From Cypionkella psychrotolerans (lineage in GTDB: Bacteria > Pseudomonadota > Alphaproteobacteria > Rhodobacterales > Rhodobacteraceae), in assembly GCF_001294535.1 (NCBI RefSeq), contig NZ_LGIC01000061.1, forward strand, positions 1-64,000: DNA of 64,000 nucleotides. The letters are read 5' to 3'. Positions 26,554-37,137 of the stretch are shown one piece after another. Below the pieces are notes generated by a model. The model was not told the DNA's origin. It was given only the letters and a program-made list of their open reading frames with translations, and made no database searches. Each line of letters starts with the position of its first letter. Position 1 is the first letter of the stretch. The position numbers and the translations under genes are program-made.

Positions 26554-27584
26554 CTATGCCGTGAGAGCCACTGCGGTGTCTAATCGGAAATCGGTATCAT
26601 CAACCCACATCCGGTGAAGGATGACACTGATACGCCGTGCCGAGGCAACCATGGCGCGCTTCGCGCCACGGCGGCGGGCAACCTGTGCCGCCCACGTTCT
26701 CAGCCAGGTTGAACGCCCACGGTGCATCATCACGGTCGCGGCTTGGCACAATGCGCGGCGCAAGTTGACATCGCCGGCTTTGGTGATGCCGCCTGAGACA
26801 TCGCGCTCGCCAGACTGGTTTCGTGACGGTGTCATGCCGACCCAAGGTCCGACTTTTTTGGAAGACGTGAACCGGGCGGGATCATCGACAGCTGATCGGT
26901 AGGTCAGCGCGACAACCGCACCCACTCCGGGCATCGACATCAGCCGTCGGCACACTGGATCCTCCTGCGCCAGTTGGCGAACATGGCGCTCCAATCTCGC
27001 TAGTTCCAGTCGCAGCGATGCCCGCGCTCGAAGCATCGGTCCTGTCGCGGCCTCCAGCATCGGATTGCCCTCTGCCAGTTCGCGGATGCGATGTTCATAC
27101 CGGCCGCGGGAGATGGCACCAACCTTCAGCCCGAAGTTACGCAGCAGCCCGCGTAGTGACATTTCCAGGGCGATCATGCCCTGCTGGAGGGCTTTCCGTG
27201 CCCCGAGCACGGCTCGGACCTCTTGTGCCGACACGGATTTGCAATGAACCGGCCGGAACCAGCCAAGATGAAGAAGGCGCGCAATACCTTCGGCATCTCG
27301 CCGATCCGTCTTGATTGGCATGGCCTTCAGCGCACCCTTCACCTGACGGGTTTCCATCAGACGACATCCAGACCTGCCCCGCTCAGCCCACGGTGCAGCC
27401 ATTGCGACAAGGGCCCAGCCTCGAGGCCGATCGCGGCAATAGTGCCCTCCTGTTCTCGGGCCCAACGCACCAAGACTTCAGGTTCACTGGCGACCTGCGC
27501 CTCTTTCACGATCTTGCCATGCTCGCTGACTACGCAAATCGCGGTCTTTGCCAGCGATACATCCAACCCGACAAACAGTCTCAT
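26554..27584 (-). mobile_element. IS110-family element; transposase split by a frameshift
   Basis: The first frame (ATG 27584, preceded by AAGGAGG) reads MRLFVGLDVSLAKTAICVVS and GLEAGPLSQWLHRGLSGAGL and stops after LDVV at 27357. One base later the other frame continues LMETRQVKGALKAMPIKTDR, RRDAEG and the C-terminal Transposase_20 part (SMPGVGAVVALTYRSAVDDP, VGPWVGMTPSRNQSGERDV). Together they carry the RuvC-like DEDD residues (Asp in GLDVS, Glu in GLEAG, Asp-Asp in TDRRDAEG). A single-base loss at about 27355 breaks it. IS110 elements have no inverted repeats, so the ends cannot be set from the sequence alone. The upstream non-coding flank is only about 95 bp before the next element. Confidence 0.85.
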
Positions 27585-27679
27585 CCCGTAGTCCTCCTTG
27601 TGGATCCAATACGGGAAGGTCGACAACTTGCCCCTGATCTTGCAAGCGGTAACAGGCAGTGCGCAACGCAGGCCCCGTT

Positions 27680-28527
27680 ACAGCATCTCATTGATTTTCA
27701 AAGCCAGAACAAGACGGTTGCGGCGAGGGCGATGGCTGAGAAAAAGACTTTCGGACATCTGTCGTAGCGTGTTGCTACCCGTCGCCAGTCCTTCAAACGG
27801 CCGAACATGATCTCGATGCGATTACGACGCTTGTATCGGCGGTTGTCGTATTTGACAGGCTTTGTGCGGGACTGCCGGCCAGGAATGCATGGCCTTATTC
27901 CCTTGTTTTCCAAGCCTTCACGGAACCAGTCCGCATCATAACCCCGGTCTGCTAGAAGCCATTTAGCAGATGGAAGACTGCTCAGCAATGCCGCCGCGCC
28001 GGTGTAATCGCTGATCTCGCCAGCGCTCATGAAGAAGCGAATAGGGCGTCCGTTTTCATCGGTGACGGCATGCAATTTGGTGTTCATGCCGCCCTTGGTT
28101 CGGCCAATCAGACGACCGCGCCCCCCTTTTTCAACCCAAGGCTTGAAGCCGTTCGGTGCGATATGAGATAGGTTGCGTCGATCATCACCGTTTTTGATGT
28201 GGCGGCTTCGGAAGCCAATCCGTCCATGATCCGGGCGAAGACGCCCATTTCACCCCACCGCTTCCAACGGTTGTAGAGGGTCTTGGCTGGGCCATATTCC
28301 TTCCGGGCGTCACACCAGCGCAAGCCATTGCGATTGATGAATATAATCCCGCTCAGAACGCGCCTGTCATCTACACGCGGCTTGCCATGGCTCTTCGGAA
28401 AGAACGGCCGGAGCCGCGCCATTTGGTCTTCGTTCAGCCAGTAAAGATTGCTCATAGCGCCCCCAAAACTTGGGCGTTTGAATCATGCAAGTATGACGGC
28501 CTCAAGCCGATTAATGGGTCTGGAGCC
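27680..28527 (-). mobile_element. IS5-family (IS427-type) insertion sequence, copy 1
   Basis: Two frames: 28455-28108 (MSNLYWLNEDQMARLRPFFP, VMIDATYL) and 28087-27698 (MNTKLHAVTDENG, LLADRGYDADWF, RIEIMFGRLKDWR) join by a -1 shift at AAAAAGGGGGG into one DDE transposase (Asp in IDATYL, Asp in ADRGYD, Glu in IEIMFG). This is the usual programmed frameshift of the IS427 group. The tnp-proximal end GGCTCCAGACCCATTAAT is intact at 28510-28527 and is followed by a TA target base pair. The other end is altered (CAGCATCTCATTGAT near 27680), so mobility of this copy is doubtful. Confidence 0.85.
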
Positions 28528-29468
28528 TAAGCCGCATTTTGCCTTTGCATCCCGACCAGCGCAGCAGACAAGGCCGGGTCCACCGACAGATCGCTCCGAA
28601 TAAGACCGTGGCTCCAGCGGCGCTGTGATCTAGGCGCGTGCCAAGGTGGGCAGTCGACAATCGGATACCAGCAGATCCCAGCGATTTTTGCGCCATGCAG
28701 TCGCGCGATTTCCACCTGGGCCAGCACTTCGTGCAACCAGCTCCCTTTATGAAAACCGGGATGACGGCGGTCGTGAATGGGGTGGCCGTCGTGCCAGCTC
28801 GTCTCCGCCACCATGATCGGCTTTTTGTAGCGCCGCCAGGTTTTGAGCAGCACTTTCGACAAGATCGTGCGGGCAGTATGGGGATAGTAATTTACCCCAA
28901 TCACATCGACCGAAACCGCAGACACAATGGCATCGGTCGCGGCAAACTGCCGCTCACCGACACCCGTTATGGGGTCGTTGGTCAGGATGCCTATGTTGGG
29001 ATGATGGTCGCGCGCCACCCGCGCCATTGTTACCGCCATACGAACCGCTTCACTTTGCGGCATGCCCGCGATGAAAGGGTAAAGAGACGGTTCGTTGACA
29101 GGACACAACCACAACCGCTCGGTTCCCGATATGGATAGCGCGGCGTCAGCCACAATTTTGGCACAGCGCACCGGGTCAGTATTGCGATGATAATGCGCCA
29201 AATCCCAGATGCCTTGCATCCCAGCTGCCTGCGCCGTCCTCAGCCGCTCGACTGCGTTATGGCCCGGAACAAGGCCATCCCGGACGGTCATCATGCCGTG
29301 ATCACATGCGATCCGGTAGTGATCATACATCCGCTGCTGTGGCGTGTGCCGTGTCGTTTCCAGCAGATCGTGGCGGCCATGATGAACAAGGCCGCATTCA
29401 AAGCCTGCGATGACCTCGCTGCGAAACAGCGGACTCTCGATAGGAATTTTCAGTTGCTGCGCATTCAT
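28527..29468 (-). CDS. Glycoside-hydrolase-like protein (clan A type), C-terminus cut by IS copy 1
   Basis: 313 residues with GH1/clan-A-like features: FECGLVHHGRHDLLETTRHT, a possible acid/base Glu in CPVNEPSLYPFIAG (about residue 157), DVIGVNYYPH, and a possible nucleophile Glu in PIMVAETSWHDG (about 238), then WYPIVDCPPW. This matches the (beta/alpha)8 glycosidase pattern with Glu at the ends of strands 4 and 7. No signal peptide is seen. The stop TAG is made of the TA target and the first base of the adjacent insertion sequence, so the natural C-terminus may be missing. It lies alone between two IS427-type copies. Confidence 0.65.
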   Translation of the reverse strand: MNAQQLKIPIESPLFRSEVIAGFECGLVHHGRHDLLETTRHTPQQRMYDHYRIACDHGMMTVRDGLVPGHNAVERLRTAQAAGMQGIWDLAHYHRNTDPVRCAKIVADAALSISGTERLWLCPVNEPSLYPFIAGMPQSEAVRMAVTMARVARDHHPNIGILTNDPITGVGERQFAATDAIVSAVSVDVIGVNYYPHTARTILSKVLLKTWRRYKKPIMVAETSWHDGHPIHDRRHPGFHKGSWLHEVLAQVEIARLHGAKIAGICWYPIVDCPPWHAPRSQRRWSHGLIRSDLSVDPALSAALVGMQRQNAA

Positions 29469-29527
29469 TGAACTTCAACCGCTAGTTGGTTGGAGAGGCT
29501 AAAGGTTGGCTAAGTCCGACGTTGCTA

Positions 29528-30377
29528 GGTTCCAGACTCATTGATCATCAAAGCCAGAACAAGACGGTTGCTGCGAGGGCTACGACTGACAGGAAGACCT
29601 TCGGGCATCTGTCATAGCGGGTTGCCACCCGTCGCCAGTCCTTCAAACGCCCGAACATAATCTCGATGCGATTGCGGCGTTTGTAGCGTCGCTTGTCGTA
29701 TTTCACAGGCTCGATACGGGACTTCCGACCCGGGATGCACGGCTTTATCCCTTTGTCTTTCAACGCATCTCTGAACCAATCGGCATCATAACCACGGTCG
29801 CCCAGCAACCAATCCGCAGCTGGCAAGCTGCTCAGTAAGGCCGCAGCACCTGTATAATCGCTGATCTCGCCCGCTGTCATGAAGAAGCTGATTGGGCGGC
29901 CGTTTTCATCAGTGACAGCATGCAGTTTCGTGTTCATACCGCCCTTGGTTCGGCCAATCAGTCGACCTCGCCCCCCTTTTTCACCCCAAGGCTCGAAGCC
30001 GTGCGGTGTGCTTTGAGATAGGTCGCGTCGATCATAACAGTCTTCGGAACTGTCGCCTCAGAGGCCAATCCTTCCATCATCCTGGCGAAGACGCCCATGT
30101 CGCCCCAACGCTTCCAACGGTTGTAGAGGGTCTTCGCAGAGCCGTATTCTTTCGGCGCGTCGGACCACCGCAAGCCATTACGATTGATGAATATTATCCC
30201 ACTCAAAACGCGCCTGTCATCCACGCGTGGCTTGCCATGGCTCTTTGGAAAGAACGGCCGAAGCCGTGCCATTTGATCTTCGCTCAGCCAGTAAAGATTG
30301 CTCATAGTGCCCCCCAAGTTCGGGAACTTGAATCATGCAGGCAAGACAGCCTCAAGCAAATTAATGGGTCTGGAGCC
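29528..30377 (-). mobile_element. IS5-family (IS427-type) insertion sequence, copy 2
   Basis: An 850-bp element with clear ends: GGTTCCAGACTCATTGAT at 29528-29545 and the inverse of GGCTCCAGACCCATTAAT at 30360-30377 (15 of 18 match), flanked by TA at 29526-29527 and 30378-30379. The flanks read CTAG on both sides, the preferred IS427 target. The transposase frames are 30305-29958 and 29937-29548, fused by the same AAAAAGGGGGG slip. The DDE residues sit in VMIDATYLKAH, LLGDRGYDADWF and RIEIMFGRLKDWR. It appears intact, diverged by a modest number of substitutions from copy 1, and in the same orientation. Confidence 0.9.
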
Positions 30378-33079
30378 TAGGGGTCGTTGGCACCGAGGAA
30401 ATAGGCGTGGCGGACGAAGAAGGATTCTTCGTTATAGTCGGTGTCCAGCATCCACAGGGCGATGCCGTCGGTGCCTTCGGATTGCACCTCGCCCGTTTGC
30501 GGCTTGAAGACGTCGACGCCAAAGACCTGCACTGTCACCATGCCATCGCCTTCATCGGCGATGCGGATGTCGGGTTCGCCGAAGATCACGAACAGGTTGC
30601 CTGCGCCGGTAGCCTTCAGGTCCTTCGCCATATGCAGGTCGGGGTTCATCCGGGCCTTCAGCACCTTGATGCGGCCCAGTTTGTCGAACTCGCTGCTGTG
30701 GGCGTCGTAGTTGAAGGCGCAGGCGATCAGCACGTCGAAACCGGCGTCGCCAGCCTCGCGCGCGGCGGCCACAAGGTCGGGGCGTGAGACGGTGCCGAAC
30801 TCGGGGCCGATGAACACGCCCGCGCGGCGCTGGGTGTCGCCTTCCATGAAAGTGCCCTCGGCGGCGATCCAGTTGCCGGGCCAGCCTTTCAGGGCGGTGA
30901 AGGTGATCCGGTCCTCGCGGTGCGCCTGCTGCACGCCTGCGGCTTTCAGGTTTTCCAGGATCATATGGGCGAAATCGGTGAAGTCACGCGGGGCCTCGGC
31001 CGCCTTGCGCTTGCCCTCGGCGGCCTCGTAGGTGTCGATCAGTTCGTCGTCCCAATCGACGGCGAGGGTGCGGTGGGGGGACAAGCTTTCCACGGTAAAC
31101 GGGCCCGCGACGCGCACCTTGCTGTTGTCGGCAAAGGGCTTGTCATACAGGAACTCGAACTCGGCCTTGGCGGCGATGCTGGCGTCGATTTCGCGCTGGC
31201 GGGTGATGCGGGCCTGCCAGAACTGGACAAGGGCGGTTTGCGCGGCGGCGGGCCAGCCAGAGGGCGCCTCGCGCGGGATTTCCCATTCCATCAACCCGTT
31301 CGCTGGGGCCAGCTCGCCGGATGGCAGCTTCACCTCGCCACTGGCGGTGAAGTCCACCTTCGCCCCGGCGCGGCCGCCGACCTCTACCTTGAACGGGGTG
31401 GGGTGGCCGGACAGGGCCGTGTTGAGCGCCTCGCGGGCGGCGTCGACGGCGGGTTGCAGGCGGTCCCAGATCACGTCGATTTCGGCGTTGTTGGCGATGG
31501 ATTTCAGCGTGATGTGCGGCACGCGGTCATAGACGAATCCCTGCCGGATGCTGCCGTGGGTGGGGGCGGACTTGGGCGGGGTGCGCGTGATCTCGCCTTC
31601 CTTCGCCTGGCCTTCCTTGCTGTCGGCCAGCAGGTAATAGGGAAAGCGCGCGCCCATCAGGCGGGACCGGGCGAGGGCGATGGCGACTCGGCTAGTGTCG
31701 ATGGTGATCCAGCGCCGCCCCCATTGTTCGGCGACATAGGCCGTGGTGCCAGAGCCGCATGTGGGATCGAGCACCAGATCGCCGGGGTCCGTCGCCATTT
31801 GGATGCAGCGGGCCACTACCTTTGGCGAAGTTTGCACGACATATGTCTTCGCGTCGGCGTAGCCCGAAATGACAGTGTCGTCCCAAGTGTTGTTGAAAGT
31901 CACGATTGGATAATCGTCTGCAAAACGCTTGTAGCGAGCGCGCTTACCGATCCCGATCAAGCGATTGGCTTTAGCGAGCCGAGGCATGCCACCACGGGAT
32001 GCCTTCCAGTGTGTATTCGGTGGAAGCTCAAATTCTTGACCGGATAAGCCGAAGCCGTAAGTCCCCGCCTCGCTGGCACCCTGCGAACTCATATCCCCCG
32101 GCAAATAGGCAGGGTCGCCGAGATTGAAGTTCTGGCGAATTTCGTCTCGCCCAGTGTATTGGGTTGCCAACAGGTCGTCGGATTTTGCTTGGAGCGGGCG
32201 CCGGAACTTAAGGCGGTCTTTACTTCGGGCAAACCAGAGGTTGGTGTCATAGACATTGTCCAGATAGTTCGCCCCGGTGCCACTTGTCTTCTTGAAGTTG
32301 ATTTGGCTGATAAAATTCTCATCCCCAAACACCTCATCCATCAGCGCCCGCACGCGGTGGACGTTCTCGTCGCCGATCTGCACGAAGATGCTGCCGCTGT
32401 CGCTCAGCAGATCGCGCGCCACGGTCAGTCGGTCACGCAGGTATGTCAGGTAGGAATGGATGCCGTCCTTCCAGGTGTCGCGAAAGGCGCGGACCTGTTC
32501 AGGCTCGCGGGTGATATGGCCCTTGTCGCCATCCTTGACGTCGCGCGAGGTGGTGGACCACTGGAAGTTGGAGTTGAACTTGATGCCATAGGGCGGGTCG
32601 AAATAAATGCACTGGACCTGACCGCGCAGCCCCTCACGCTCGGCCAGCGACGCCATCACCGACAGGCTGTCGCCCGAGATCATCCGGTTCGACCAGTGCT
32701 GATCGTGCTGGTAGAACTCGGTCGCGGCCTCGGCATCGGGCAGGCCGTTGAAATCGGCGAACATGTCGAATTGCGGGGCGTCGCGGGTGGCCTTGGCGCG
32801 ATTGGCGGATTCGCGTTTCAGGTCGTCGATGATGACGCGGGGGTGGACCTTTTCCTGAATGTACAAGGGGGGCGCCTGAACGATCAGGTCGGACCAGTCC
32901 TGTTCATCCTTGCCGCGCCAGACCAGCTGCGGGTCCAGATCGCGGTTGCGGCGTTCGTAGGCCAGCTGGATCGGCGTCTTGTCCTGCTCGCGCATGATCG
33001 ATTCAAATTCCGCCGTCGGAATGTTCTTGCGCGTGGCATCGTGGGTGAGGGTTTGGACCTCGATGGGTTTTTTGGCCAT
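30377..33079 (-). CDS. mod: Type III-like DNA methyltransferase (Mod), C-terminus truncated by IS copy 2
   Basis: 900 residues from ATG 33079 (MAKKPIEVQTLTHDATRKNI). N6-adenine methyltransferase of the beta group: catalytic DPPY in VQCIYFDPPYGIKFN (about residue 190), helix GDSLSVMASLAEREG just before it, and the SAM-binding motif DLVLDPTCGSGTTAYVAEQW (about 465). A long C-terminal region follows. The frame ends FFVRHAYFLGANDP and then TAG; the stop consists of TA plus the first base of the insertion sequence. In relatives I recall, this segment is followed by several dozen more residues ending in a conserved VKVINHxGDEVMKV block, absent here. Activity is uncertain because the missing tail is far from the catalytic domain. 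Confidence 0.85.
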   Translation of the reverse strand: MAKKPIEVQTLTHDATRKNIPTAEFESIMREQDKTPIQLAYERRNRDLDPQLVWRGKDEQDWSDLIVQAPPLYIQEKVHPRVIIDDLKRESANRAKATRDAPQFDMFADFNGLPDAEAATEFYQHDQHWSNRMISGDSLSVMASLAEREGLRGQVQCIYFDPPYGIKFNSNFQWSTTSRDVKDGDKGHITREPEQVRAFRDTWKDGIHSYLTYLRDRLTVARDLLSDSGSIFVQIGDENVHRVRALMDEVFGDENFISQINFKKTSGTGANYLDNVYDTNLWFARSKDRLKFRRPLQAKSDDLLATQYTGRDEIRQNFNLGDPAYLPGDMSSQGASEAGTYGFGLSGQEFELPPNTHWKASRGGMPRLAKANRLIGIGKRARYKRFADDYPIVTFNNTWDDTVISGYADAKTYVVQTSPKVVARCIQMATDPGDLVLDPTCGSGTTAYVAEQWGRRWITIDTSRVAIALARSRLMGARFPYYLLADSKEGQAKEGEITRTPPKSAPTHGSIRQGFVYDRVPHITLKSIANNAEIDVIWDRLQPAVDAAREALNTALSGHPTPFKVEVGGRAGAKVDFTASGEVKLPSGELAPANGLMEWEIPREAPSGWPAAAQTALVQFWQARITRQREIDASIAAKAEFEFLYDKPFADNSKVRVAGPFTVESLSPHRTLAVDWDDELIDTYEAAEGKRKAAEAPRDFTDFAHMILENLKAAGVQQAHREDRITFTALKGWPGNWIAAEGTFMEGDTQRRAGVFIGPEFGTVSRPDLVAAAREAGDAGFDVLIACAFNYDAHSSEFDKLGRIKVLKARMNPDLHMAKDLKATGAGNLFVIFGEPDIRIADEGDGMVTVQVFGVDVFKPQTGEVQSEGTDGIALWMLDTDYNEESFFVRHAYFLGANDP

Positions 33080-33113
33080 CAGAACATTTCCAAGGTGAGT
33101 GCGGGTTTCAGTT

Positions 33114-34088
33114 TCATGTATTTGACTCCCCGAGGAAGGCATAACGATCAAGAAGATAGGCGGCCCAAGGGTCTTGCGGATCCGCTGCAATGGTACTGCG
33201 GATTACCGGGAGGAAGGCCTGTTCGATACTGGTGGCTTGGAAGCGCGAGGGTTCGACAAGCAGGGTGCGGAAAACATCGAAGGCGTCCGACCCCAGTGGC
33301 TTCAGTCTTGGCGCGGTCACTTTGTGCAGGGCCGCGTTACCGGCGGCGGAGATATGAAGCACCATGACGCGATCAGCGCCACCCTCGGCGGCGCGTTCCA
33401 TGCGCCATGCGAGCATCTGTTGCCGGGCAAGTTGGTAAAACGGCTCCCAGAAGAAGTCCTGCATCTGCAAGCCAAGATCGTTAAGGAACGGGCCGTTGGG
33501 AAAGAACGCTTTTTTGGCATATCTGCCTAAACGTGTTCCATTGCCGCGAACGTTGATCGGTTGGCCATAGGTTTCGGTAAAATTCCATTCGATGAGGACA
33601 GTGGTCAGCTTTCCATCCGGCGCGCACAGGCGAACGGCGGCATCGGCACTGGTCGCATTGGCACCGCGTGTTGCACGACCATTGGCGGGCCATTCGCCGA
33701 GATGGTTTGCGGCCCCCACCCATTCGAAATCGACGAAGATAGGCGTTCCGTGCCGATCCTCGCTGACCGGAACCATTTGCAGCCGATCAAACCCGAGGGC
33801 GGTTTTCATGACCAACGCGAGAGGGTCGGGACGGTGCATCAGCGGGCCGAGGAAATTCACGCAGCAGACTTGGGAGGACAGGGCATGGTTCTTATGCTGA
33901 TGCCACTGGATAGGATTGCCAGGGAGGGCGAAGTGTTCAACCAATGCTGATGCGTATACAGGATTTAGGTTCAGGTCAAAATGCTCGGGCTTGGTCCGAT
34001 AGGTTACATCGGGCAAGAGGCTGTCGCCATCGAAGCGGTTGAAGAAGGCCGATTGTTGCTGGCGTTGCTGACGGACGAAGGCATTCAT
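33114..34088 (-). CDS. Putative PD-(D/E)XK restriction nuclease (PGN_0703-like) between Res and Mod
   Basis: 324 residues, no membrane segments. The region GTPIFVDFEWVGAANHLGEW and, further on, TTVLIEWNFTETYG has the pattern of a PD-(D/E)XK core with IEW-N/K-T replacing E-X-K, as in the PGN_0703 family of putative restriction endonucleases. The family label is from memory and moderate. It overlaps the res end by ATGA and lies 34 bp before mod, so it is an integral operon member. An extra nuclease in this position is not part of classical EcoP1-type systems. Confidence 0.6.
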   Translation of the reverse strand: MNAFVRQQRQQQSAFFNRFDGDSLLPDVTYRTKPEHFDLNLNPVYASALVEHFALPGNPIQWHQHKNHALSSQVCCVNFLGPLMHRPDPLALVMKTALGFDRLQMVPVSEDRHGTPIFVDFEWVGAANHLGEWPANGRATRGANATSADAAVRLCAPDGKLTTVLIEWNFTETYGQPINVRGNGTRLGRYAKKAFFPNGPFLNDLGLQMQDFFWEPFYQLARQQMLAWRMERAAEGGADRVMVLHISAAGNAALHKVTAPRLKPLGSDAFDVFRTLLVEPSRFQATSIEQAFLPVIRSTIAADPQDPWAAYLLDRYAFLGESNT

Positions 34089-37000
34089 TCTATTACCATC
34101 TCACCTGCGCCGAGGGTTTCGAGCAGTTTGCCGAACTCCGCCTCCATTTCGTAAACCGCCGTATATTCGGCAAAGGCCCAGCGCCCGAATTTTTCAAGGT
34201 TGTTCACGCCAGGCACCCAATAGCTGCGCATGGTGTTGGCCTTGTCCTTGGCATCCTCGCCCCGGTAGCCCTTGATTTCGACGATCAGGTTCAGGGGATC
34301 AACGCGGCCATCATCGATCTGCACGATGAAGTCGGGGATGTATTTGCGGGGGGTGGAACCGTAAAGGTAGGGCACTTCCAGCCCCAGCCCTTGGTTCTTG
34401 ACGTAGGAAAGCACGCGCGGGTGGTTTTCGGCGACCCGGGCGAATTCCGCCTCCCAATCGCTGTCGCAGACCACCCAGTTGACGTGGGATTTGTTCGGTG
34501 CGGTATGGTAGCGCAGTTCCTTGGAGGTGGTGAAGTTGACGAGCGCGGTGGAGCCAGTTGGATTGTATGCGTCGAGGATGGCCTTGACCGGGTGTTCGCC
34601 CTGGAGGGTCAGAGTGATGGCCGCCTTGATCCGCTCGGCCGCCATATCGGCGATTTCCTTGTAGACCAGCTGGGCGGGATAGGTGCCGCCGGTGCATTTC
34701 AAGTAGCCGCCATCAAGCCACTGCCGCGTGATGCGCTTCAACTGACCGAAGAGGTGCAGCTTTGGTTCCTCGCCCGGGTCGCGGTACTTGGTGTAAAGCA
34801 GGTGCCGCGCCAGATGGAACAGGATGGTGGATGAGCGCATGTCTTCCAGGTGCGCTAAGGTCAAATCGACACCCTCGCCGATGATGCCCTGATTGGTGGT
34901 GCTGGATGGCCCCAGCAGTTGCGGGGTCAGTTCCAGCACATGGTCGGGGCCGAAGTTCGCCTCCAGCCGTTCGTCAGGCAGTTCGACCCGGTAGCCTTCA
35001 ACGCGGGGAAAGGTGATTTCCAGCGCATCGCGGTCTGGTTTGACGGCATGGACGCGGACGGTTTCACGGGGCTTTGCCGGAGGCGACACGACAGGTTTGG
35101 CGGCGAAGTCGAAGGGAATGCCAAGAACATCGGCGTATTCAACGTTGAACAGACCTTCGTCGTTCAACTCATACGACTGGCGACGCAGTGCGCGGCCGAC
35201 GACCTGTTCGCACAAAAGCTGCGTGCCAAATGCGCGCACGCCAAGGACGTGCGTGACAGTGTTGGCGTCCCAGCCCTCGGTCAGCATCGAGACAGATACG
35301 ACGCATCGGATCTGTTCGCCCAGCTTGCCCTTCTTGCCGACGGTGTTCATGACCTCACGCAGAAGGGTGGATTCGTCGATCTTGTCACCGGCGGTGATGT
35401 CACCCGTACGCTCGACCATTTCGCGCTTGAACTGCCCAATCTCCGTCGCGGCCATCTCGCGGAAATCCTTGTCCAGCGCCTCGCCGGATTCTAGTTGGGC
35501 TGAATCGATCAGGATGGTGTTCGGGCGCGGCATCCGGTTGCCGAAATCGTCGTAGTTCCGGAACAGCGCGAGGCGACCGTTTTCCAGCGTCGTCTCGGTC
35601 CCGTCGTCACTGATCCGGTCAAAACCCGAGACATATTATAGATCAGTTCCGATGTCGCAGTGTTGTTGCAGACGACGATGAACACCGGTGGAACACCAAT
35701 TTCTTCTTCCTGCCACAGGTGGAAGGTCTTTTCGTAATGCCCGTAGAGGGCCTCTAGAGCAGTCAGCAATTCGGCAGGCAGGCTGAGCGGATCGAGTGCC
35801 TTGCCGCCGATGCGGCCCTTCTTGGGAAGTTTTTTGCCGATATACTCCCAAAGGTTGCGAAATTTGGGTGTATCGCCGCCCGGGATATTGTCGGCTACCG
35901 GCACGCGGGGAAGCTTAACGATCCCGCATTCGATAGCGTCCATCAACGAGAAGTCCGACATCGTCCAAGGGAATAAGGTGCCCTCGATGTACCCCGATCC
36001 ACGCAGAAAAAACGGCGTTGCAGACAGATCGTAGACCAGACTGATGCCCAGTTTTCGCTTTACGGATTCCAAGCCGGAAATCCACATCCGGGCGGCTTCG
36101 TTATTTTCCTTGGCCTCGCTTTTGTCGTCGCCCTTCAGATCGTCTGCAGGCTCGCCGTCGGCGTCTTTGACCCGTTCGCGATAGCAGTGGTGCGCTTCGT
36201 CATTCATGACGACAATGTTCTTTTGTCCCATCAGGTCACCCATAACCCGCTGGATCATCTCGCCCTCGGTTTCCAAGGTCTGAACCTTGTCACCGCGCCA
36301 GCCTTCCAGTGCCTGGCGGGTGCCTTTGGCGATCACCAGTTTTTCGCGTAGTTTAAAGGCATGGTAGTTGGTGATGACGATCTTGGCGCTCTGGATGTCG
36401 CGCAGCATGTCGGGCGGCGTGATCTCGCGGCTGCGATAATAGCTTTCGGGATCGTTGGGCAGCAGAACGCGCAACCGGTCGCGGATAGTAATGCCGGGAG
36501 AGACAATCAGGAACCGGCTTGAGAACTGCTTGCTATTCGGATGGCGTACGGCGTTGATCGTCTGCCAAGCAATCAGCATCGCCATAACTGTGGTCTTGCC
36601 CGCCCCGGTTGCCAATTTCAGCGCAAGGCGCATCAGTTCCGGGTTGGCCTGTTCATTCGCGCCTTTGATATGCGTCCAGAACTTGGCCACACGCGGACCC
36701 ATTTTGGGTGCAACTTCGGTCAGCCAGATGGCAGTTTCTACCGCTTCGATCTGGCAAAAAAACGGGCGGATGCCCTCGAACTTGTGATGCCGCCAATGCT
36801 GCATCAGACGCGCTGTCTCCGGCGTCACCAGCCATTGATCAGGATTTGGCAAACTGCGCCATGTTTCAACATAACCCCGAACCTCGTTAATGATCGGGGT
36901 CGGGTTGTACTCCTGATCAGTCGTAGAAAGATCGTCATTTGCACCAAGCAGCAGGGCGGCCTGCTTCGTGTTCTGCCGTTGCTTCTTGGTCTTTGGAACC

Positions 37001-37137
37001 GGTGTGATGAGATCCGATCGCCGTCGGTGATCGAGGATGCGGTTGGTCGGCTGACCATCGGGATCCAACTCCCAATGCCTGCCCGGACAGGCATATGGAG
37101 AGTTGAGGATAGGCTTTTTGAAGAAATGCTCAGACAT
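34085..37137 (-). pseudogene. res: Type III-like restriction helicase (Res), split by a one-base frameshift
   Basis: Two long frames make one Res. The first (ATG 37137, MSEHFFKKPILNSPYACPGR) has helicase motif I in LKLATGAGKTTVMAMLIAW, motif II in VVMNDEAHHCYRE, and YDLSATPFFLRGSG. The second has the later motifs, VSVSMLTEGWDANTVTHVLG and EQVVGRALRRQSYEL, and the nuclease domain with PDFIVQIDDG and LIVEIKGYRG. The junction at about 35633 reads IYN-MSRVLTG. Restoring one T (AATTATG) gives IYNYVSGFDR followed by NGRLALFRNYDDFGNRMPRP, the expected family sequence. So a single-base deletion (or a sequencing error) inactivates it. The split leaves the ATPase core without its C-terminal half. Confidence 0.85.

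Noticed and set aside
32159-33367. 402-codon plus-strand frame opposite mod
   Set aside because: Antisense shadow of a well supported methyltransferase; it resembles no protein family.
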